Assembly: GCA_029465975.1 (NCBI GenBank) | Contig: CM055749.1 | Coordinates: forward strand, 15,437,970 to 15,501,969 | DNA length: 64,000 nt | DNA from: Dallia pectoralis | Lineage: Eukaryota; Chordata; Actinopteri; Esociformes; Umbridae | Direction: 5' to 3' | In this document: in pieces, positions 57,253-64,000 of the stretch | How positions within the stretch are numbered: position 1 is the first letter of the stretch | How the letters are laid out: the number at the start of each line of letters is the position of its first letter | Translations under genes and position numbers: made by a program | The notes under the pieces: generated by a model | What the model was told of the DNA's origin: nothing | The model's input: the letters and a program-made list of their open reading frames with translations, nothing else | The model's database searches: none

Positions 57253-58171
57253 TCGTCCTTCCATCAGAGCAATAGCATGCATTTAATGGGCGTTAAATCC
57301 CCTCACTGAGCAGCTGACCGACGATTCTGTACAGGGCTATAGTTTTTTCTGATTCAAGCACACATTCACAAACTTTTACACATTTCAACACATGGAATTA
57401 TTAAGTTCATTGTTGCTTTGGGTTTGAGGTTATGGTCAGGTGGTTGTAGTTTCGGGTTTAAGGTTAGTGTTATGTTATATACACGGATGGCTACATTTTG
57501 TGATTAGGGAAATTCAGACTTCTTTATCAAATTCAGACTTTTCAATCAATTGTTGGTCCTGACAAGTGCTTGTGCATTATAGAGTGATGTCCAGGATATA
57601 GGTAAATCCTAAACAATATGATCGATACATTTAGAATAGTTAAAAGGGATGGTTTGGGATGGCCATATGTTGGACAAACATCTAATGTTCATGTAAATCT
57701 GCAGTTACTCGGCCGGTGCTAAACACAGAGCTGTTGGTCCAGTTTGGCCAGACATCAGTCAGAAGTGGCTCCAGCTACAATCTGTAACCCGACGTATGAG
57801 GATCAACACACACACACACACCAGACAGGAAAAAGATCAAATCTTCATAACAATTACTTTCATTATACCAGTGAATAGTGTTTTAGAACATACTTCCTGT
57901 GTGTGTGTGTGTGTGTGTTTGTGTGTGTGTGTTTTTTGTGCTTGTGTGTTCCTCTGCATTGTCGCCAGTTTTGTTAGAAGACAAGGGTTTAAGCCCGGCC
58001 CTGGGGTTTGAGACAGCCCTGAGAGATACTCTATCACAGAATGGCCTGTCACACACACACACACACTCCTTCTCCCCGTATGGCTAAACTAGATTAGTGC
58101 GTATAAAAGCCTATAATCCGTCCAGCCTCCCAACCAGGCTGAGAGGAGCCTGTCCTCCAAATTAGGTTTGA
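57253..58171. other. Single-copy sequence, no gene seen
   Basis: GT run at 57897-57930 and CA run at 58048-58066. No gene is recognised. Confidence 0.5.
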
Positions 58172-58395
58172 TTTGCACTCTCTCTTCTCTCACTCACATC
58201 TCCCTTCCACCCTCACCTCTCTCTTCTCTCACTCACATCTCCCTTCCACCCTCACCTCTCTCTTCTCTCACTCACATCTCCCTTCCACCCTCACCTCTCT
58301 CTTCTCTCACTCACATCTCCCTTCCACCCTCACCTCTCTCTTCTCTCACTCACATCTCCCTTCCACCCTCACCTCTCTCTTCTCTCACTCACCTC
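58172..58395. repeat. 39-bp pyrimidine-rich minisatellite, about 6 copies
   Basis: The unit is CTCTCTTCTCTCACTCACAT plus CTCCCTTCCACCCTCACCT. 39 bp is 13 codons, so frames stay open. Confidence 0.97.
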
Positions 58396-59909
58396 TATTC
58401 TCCTCTTTCTGTCCCTCTTTTCATCCCTCCCACGTCTCTCTTTCTTTTTCACCCCCCACTCCTCTTCATCTTTTTTTAGTCGTCCTCTCATCTCTTCGTC
58501 CTCTCCGTCTCTGCCTCTGTCTAAAGAATCGGACTGAAGAGGAAAATGACCAAAGGAATGAATATTGCTAACGCTTATAATGTTATAATGTTGCCCTTTC
58601 CTGGTTGGCCTTTTCAATCTTTCTCGGTCTGCGTGTCTCTAATTTGGTCGTATATTTAGCAGGGTTGATTAGCAAGTTGATTTGGCGGTCAGCGTGCAGA
58701 TCGCCTGCCGTCTCTGGAGAACCCGGTCTGTAATGTTTGTAAACGATGTAAATTCCCAGTTTGTCTGGCCCAGTCTAGCCAATCATCTCACACCTTCCCC
58801 CACATGTCCTGTGCACGTTGAGCCAATGGCCGTGTCGTAACGTGGTTGTGGAACAGCTGAGCCTTCAGTGCAGCCTGGCCATCTCCCTAATTAATAGTGA
58901 CCGTGAGCGTTCTCTTATGCTACGTGTAAAATGGTGCAACTACGACTTCCTCGCAGAAGAAATATACTTCCAGTATATTGCATTGCTGTGGGACAGCAGG
59001 TTGCCGTGGGTTTACTGGGCTCCTACAAATTACACCGAAAAAAGCCCGTCCAGTGTCATTGTTTTTGTGTGGGTGAAACCCTGTCTCCAGCTGTGTCCTT
59101 AAGGCTAGCGTGGAAACACTGTGGTTGGTAAACCAGAAACCTGAATACAGCATATCACAGCAATGCGTTCCTTCATTATTGCTCCACTTCTCCTCTCAGC
59201 TCCTCCTATTCACAGTGGGGGATTTATTTCATCCTCATAACAGCTTAACACCGTTCAAAGAGAGTAGAGCGGCCTTGTGTTTTTTTTAGGGAAATGTAAT
59301 ACACCTGTTGCTACAAGCACTCTATTAAACCCTTTATTTGCTTTCTATGTTTTATTTTTGTCGTTTCAGCTAAGGGAATGCACTCAAAACGTTAGTTTTT
59401 TAATTATATTAATCGCTATTAAAACGGTTATTTGTTGCAACCCTGTGAGTCCCAACCGTTGCACGAGTTCCATTGTTTTCTACCAAACCTCCTCCTCCCC
59501 CTAATAATGAGACAGTGACAGATGACTCTGCCCCTTCTCTCTTGCTCCTCCCCTTTCCCTCTTCCTCCCACCTATCCCTCTTCCTCCCCATCTCCCTCTT
59601 CCTCCTCTCTCTCTATCTCATCTTCCTCTCTCTCTCTCTCTCTGTTCCTCCTCTCTCTCTCTTCCTCCCCTTCTCTCTCTCTTCCTCCACTCTCTCTCTG
59701 TTCATCCCCCCTCTCTCTTCCCCCACTCTCTTTCTCCTCCCCCCCTCTCTCTTACTCCATCCTCTCTCTCTCTTCCACCCCCTCTCTCCTCCCCCCCTCT
59801 CTCTTACTCCATCCTCTCTCTCTCTTCCACCCCCTCTCTCTTCCTCCCATCTTTTTCTCTTCCTCCCCCCTCTCTCCCTCTCCACAGCAGGTGTAATAGG
59901 TGTTGATAG

Positions 59910-59944
<35 letters not shown>

Positions 59945-60799
59945 CGTGTGCGTGCAAGTGGGATATGAGAACACCACAACCACTCTGCAACACCTTCTGT
60001 GTGTGTGTGTGTTTGTGAGTATGTGTGCATGTCACGTATACGTGTGTGTGTGCGCGCACCTGTGCGTGGTGTAGGAACTCAGTGCTGGGATTTTTCACGC
60101 TGTCTAGAACACATCCAGTTTATAATTCTATGTTCAGCGCGGCCATTAAAGACATCAGATGGACATTCTGGATCCAGTATGACCAACCTCCTGTTCCACC
60201 GTGCTGCTTTCCTTCTGTAGGTCTCTTTTATCTGGCTTGCTTTTTGCTCCCACAATCTCCCACCCGTCTTTCCTTTCTGTGTGTGTGCGTGTGTGTGTGT
60301 GTGTGTGTGTTTACCTGTGGGCAAGTGTGTGTCACCTTAATCCTGTTGACATCAGCGCTCCAGCTTTGCACATGCTCTACAGCAGCTGGCCAATTTAGAG
60401 TGGAGGGGTCCACTTGACCATGAGGTGGGGGTCTTCCCTCCTCCCCTCCCTCCCACTCCTACCCTCCCTCTGTTTTTCTCCCTCTCAGGATATCTATGAC
60501 TCTCCACCTCCCTCGCCCTCGCTCTGTGTATGTCCAAATCAATTCACCAGGACTGTTTGTCATGCCAGTTAACCAGCCTGTTGGTATCTCCTGTCTGCAG
60601 CTCCCCCGTCCTCCCTGTGAGATGGTCTGCTCCGCCTGTTTCTCAGTGCTGTCTCTGTGGCTCTGAGCACACATTCATTATCTAATCTCCCTCTATGTTT
60701 AATTTACAGCCAGGCTGCTGCCGCCATATGCTCCTTTTGTCTCTGCCTACACACACAGACACATACACACACACACATACACACACATACAAACACACA

Positions 60800-60834
<35 letters not shown>

Positions 60835-61464
60835 CTCTCTCTTTGTTCGCCTGTCTCCTCAGACTCCCCTCGTTTCTCCTGCTCTCCCTCTGCCTCCCGT
60901 GAAGAAAACAAAACCAAAACAAACATGCAGAACCCCCCCCGACACACACACACACACACACTTCACCACCATCCTTCCAAACACGCCTCTGTGGACTGTG
61001 ACCCAAAGGTGTGTGTGTGTGTGTATTTGTTTGTTCGTGCGTGTCTGTACTGTGATGTACAGTATGTTTGTGCTCAACGTGCTTTGACAGCTACCAGGGA
61101 AAGGCGCAGTGAAAGCAGGTGTGAGGTGAGAGAGATATCTGCATTACGCTTCTGCTGTTCTCTACTTCCTTCTCTCTTTCCCCGTTTCTCTCTCCCTCCA
61201 TCCTCCCTCCATTCCTGATGTTCTATAGGGAGCTGAGCTGCAGGTCTTACGGGCAGGTGTTTTATGTGTGTGTGTTAGTGATGTTGTTCTGAAATGAACT
61301 TAGCCATAAAGATTTATCTTCCTGTCATGCTGGTAATTTGTTTTACCTGTTGCTCCGGGACAAACAATGCAGACCACCAACATGGGGTCATGAATTCATT
61401 ACAATATCAGACGTTTCTATTCCCAGACCACCAACATGGGATCATGAACCTATTGTTCAGCTCA
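58396..61464. other. Single-copy sequence with pyrimidine and CA/GT tracts
   Basis: CT-rich tracts lie at 58396-58520 and 59520-59880; GT tracts at 59912-59945, 60000-60013 and 60282-60311; CA tracts at 60750-60833 and 60942-60961. Segments 58640-59170, 60085-60225 and 60560-60720 look non-repetitive and could hold conserved noncoding elements. No exon is identified. Confidence 0.45.
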
Positions 61465-62348
61465 TCCTTTTGTAGACTGCTGATTGTTCAGCTCATCCTT
61501 TTGTAGACTGCTGATTGTTCAGCTCATCCTTCTGCTGATTGTTCAGCTCATCCTTTTGACTGCTGATTGTTCAGCTCATCCTTTTGTAGACTGCTGATTG
61601 TTCAGCTCATCCTTCTGTAGACTGCTGATTGTTCAGCTCATCCTTTTGTAGACTGCTGATTGTTCAGCTCATCCTTTTGTAGACTGCTGATTGTTCAGCT
61701 CATCCTTCTGTAGACTGCTGATTGTTCAGCTCATCCTTTTGTAGACTGCTGATTGTTCAGCTCATCCTTTTGTAGACTGCTGATTGTTCAGCTCATCCTT
61801 TTGTAGACTGCTGATTGTTCAGCTCATCCTTTTTGTAGACTGCTGATTGTTCAGCTCATCCTTTTGTAGACTGCTGATTGTTCAGCTCATCCTTTTGTAG
61901 ACTGCTGATTGTTCAGCTCATCCTTTTGTAGACTGCTGATTGTTCAGCTCATCCTTTTGTAGACTGCTGATTGTTCAGCTCATCCTTTTGTAGACTGCTG
62001 ATTGTTCAGCTCATCCTTTTGTAGACTGCTGATTGTTCAGCTCATCCTTTTGTAGACTGCTGATTGTTCAACTCATCCTTTTATAGACTGCTGATTGTTC
62101 AGCTCATCCTTTTTGTAGACTGCTGATTGTTCAGCTCATCCTTTTATAGACTGCTGATTGTTCAGCTCATCCTTTTTGTAGACTGCTGATTGTTCAGCTC
62201 ATCCTTTTGTAGACTGCTGATTGTTCAACTCATCCTTTTATAGACTGCTGATTGTTCAGCTCATCCTTTTGTAGACTGCTGATTGTTCAGCTCATCCTTT
62301 TGTAGACTGCTGATTGTTCAACTCATCCTTTTGTAGACTGCTGATTGA
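61465..62348. repeat. 31-bp minisatellite, about 28 copies
   Basis: The unit is CTGATTGTTCAGCTCATCCT plus TTTGTAGACTG. The first copies are shortened. It is preceded by a duplicated phrase, AGACCACCAACATGGG, at 61369 and 61425. Confidence 0.97.
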
Positions 62349-63308
62349 CTACTAACTGGCCAGATTAAGCTCATCTACACAATGATGTTCTTTTCTTGGG
62401 GATCTTTTTCTGTTGGAGAACGTTTCTTTAAGCTTTCATTAGTAATATAAACATTGAACATTTCGAAAAATATATTTGCTTATAAGTATAGGAATTTTAA
62501 CGTTGAGATTTTCAGTAGAGACTAACTAAAATTAAGTGTACCTTTGACTTTCAATGGATCTTACCCGGATTAATACTGGTCAAAAAGGCATATAAATAAA
62601 TGTTAAGTTGTAGGTATATTTAAGTATTAAGTTGCAGGATATGGATGGCATGATGTATTAACAGTTTATTTGAAGCATTTGAGCAAGGTGTTAAGTAAAG
62701 TGGTCCATTTGGGTATTACGTTAACAGATATATTTTCGGTATTTACTTGATGGTTCATTTAGGGTTTAGATATTAAGTTAAGGTTTATATTGTTGGGCAT
62801 TTCCTTGCAAGGATATGACCAGTCATGGTGTTTTCAGTGATTGACAAGCATATGACTTCAAAACCAATGTTACTTACCCTTAAGAGGTTTTTTCCAACAA
62901 CAACATAGAGGCAGTGCTTTGTGTCTTCCGAACTTGTGAATTAAGTTCATGCTGGTGCAGTAGTTAGTTTAGGGAGCATTACGTTCTGTAGTTGTCACAA
63001 GGTTATATGCACACTGTATGTGCTATTTGTTACTTTGCGGTTATGTTGTCTCTATCTTCATGTGACTGGTAGACTAATGCCATTTCTGGATACTTCATGA
63101 CATTATTACAAACTAATGATTTGATTTGGCCATTCACATTGGTTGTCCTGTTTAAGTGCTGTTTCCTTATGTAGCCACCCACCATCATTTTATTATTCAC
63201 TCAAATGGAATAATGACAAACACAGTTAGTCCCTCCCACTATACCAACGTCTGATGGAAGCTGTAGCAGTCTCATCTGCACTTATCTGCATTAACCTGTG
63301 CTGGTTAC
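62349..63308. other. Single-copy AT-rich sequence
   Basis: No gene, repeat or transposon end recognised. Confidence 0.5.
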
Positions 63309-63775
63309 AGGGGACTAGTTACAGGGGACTAGTTACAGATGACTAGTTACAGATGACTAGTTACAGATGACTAGTTACAGATGACTAGTTACAGATGACT
63401 AGTTACAGATGACTAGTTACGGGGGACTAGTTACGGGGGACTAGTTACGGGGGACTAGTTACGGGGGACTAGTTACGGGGGACTAGTTACGGGGGACTAG
63501 TTACGGGGGACTAGTTACGGGGGACTAGTTACGGGGGACTAGTTCGGGGGGACTAGTTACGGGGACTAGTTACGGGGACTAGTTACGGGGGACTAGTTAC
63601 GGGGACTAGTTAGGGGTTAGGGGACTAGTTAGGGGGACTAGTTAGGGGGGGGACTAGTTAGGGGGACTAGTTACATGGGACTAGTTAGAGGGGACTAGTT
63701 AGAGGGGACTGGTTAGAGGGGACTGGTTAGAGGGGACTGGTTAGAGGGGACTAGTTAGAGGGGACTAGTTACAGG
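63309..63775. repeat. 14-bp minisatellite, about 33 copies
   Basis: The unit is GACTAGTTACAGAT, then GACTAGTTACGGGG, then GACTAGTTAGAGGG, in three successive blocks of variants. It is G-rich on the + strand. Confidence 0.96.
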
Positions 63776-64000
63776 GTACTGCTTCCAGGCTCATGGTGGA
63801 CAGTATAGACTATGTCTTGTGGGTCAGCATTATACTGATGTCAGAACAGAGTTTCCCATTGTGTTATGGTGTTAGCAGGCATAAAGCTACTGACAATAAG
63901 CCCAGCTGTATTTGGTTCCTGAGGCACACCAGCACAGCCAGCACGTCAGTATTTCACTATGATAATTCACAGGCCCATGTTGTAGGAATATGTACACACT
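63776..64000. other. Single-copy sequence at the window edge
   Basis: Nothing recognised. Confidence 0.5.

Noticed and set aside
56433..57309. Three overlapping 190-280-residue frames
   Set aside because: Artefact of the 22-bp array, open on both strands.
57960..58030. tRNA-like B-box (GGGTTTAAGCCC) suggesting a tRNA or SINE head
   Set aside because: No matching A-box, acceptor stem or SINE tail could be placed.

Overview
This is vertebrate nuclear DNA, most likely from a teleost fish. The evidence is a DIRS-type tyrosine-recombinase retrotransposon, several hAT and Tc1-like DNA transposons of types common in fish, very long CA/GT microsatellites, and interspersed repeats of teleost type. 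A motif at about 34180 resembles a repeat I associate with salmonid or pike-like fishes, but I cannot fix the species. I see no operons, prokaryotic genes, CRISPR array, rRNA or tRNA.

Only one stretch looks like a host gene. It is a long CpG-rich coding exon on the + strand, about 21397-23907, ending at a consensus splice donor (CAAG|GTAGGA). It encodes at least 837 residues with five copies of a paired C-x2-C module, four of which carry a central FPF(L/I) motif. I could not name the family. No later exon could be identified, so the sequence downstream may be a long intron, untranscribed flank, or both.

Most of the rest is repeats. Adding up the intervals listed here, about 19 kb (roughly 30%) is tandem repeat, mainly minisatellites with units of 12-84 bp. 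Nearly all long open frames in the window are artefacts of these arrays.

The transposons are: (1) a 297-bp-arm inverted-repeat element at 1826-2641 carrying a convergent pair of CTCF-like motifs; (2) five pieces of Tc1/mariner-like elements, four of one family (8610-8985, 11645-11801, 29306-29725, 45500-46038) and one large copy on the - strand (31075-34143) invaded by three internal tandem arrays; (3) a 4.0-kb DIRS retrotransposon (12578-16580) inserted in a 36-bp minisatellite, with frameshifts and a stop codon where the recombinase tyrosine is expected; (4) four hAT-type elements with 8-bp target duplications. One hAT sits inside another, which sits inside an 18-bp minisatellite, and another interrupts a CA-rich array.

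I found no convincing new multi-gene system. The observations most worth following are the unnamed five-module Cys protein, the near-perfect palindrome with convergent CTCF-like sites, the transposons nested in tandem repeats, and the transposase fragment amplified into a minisatellite.
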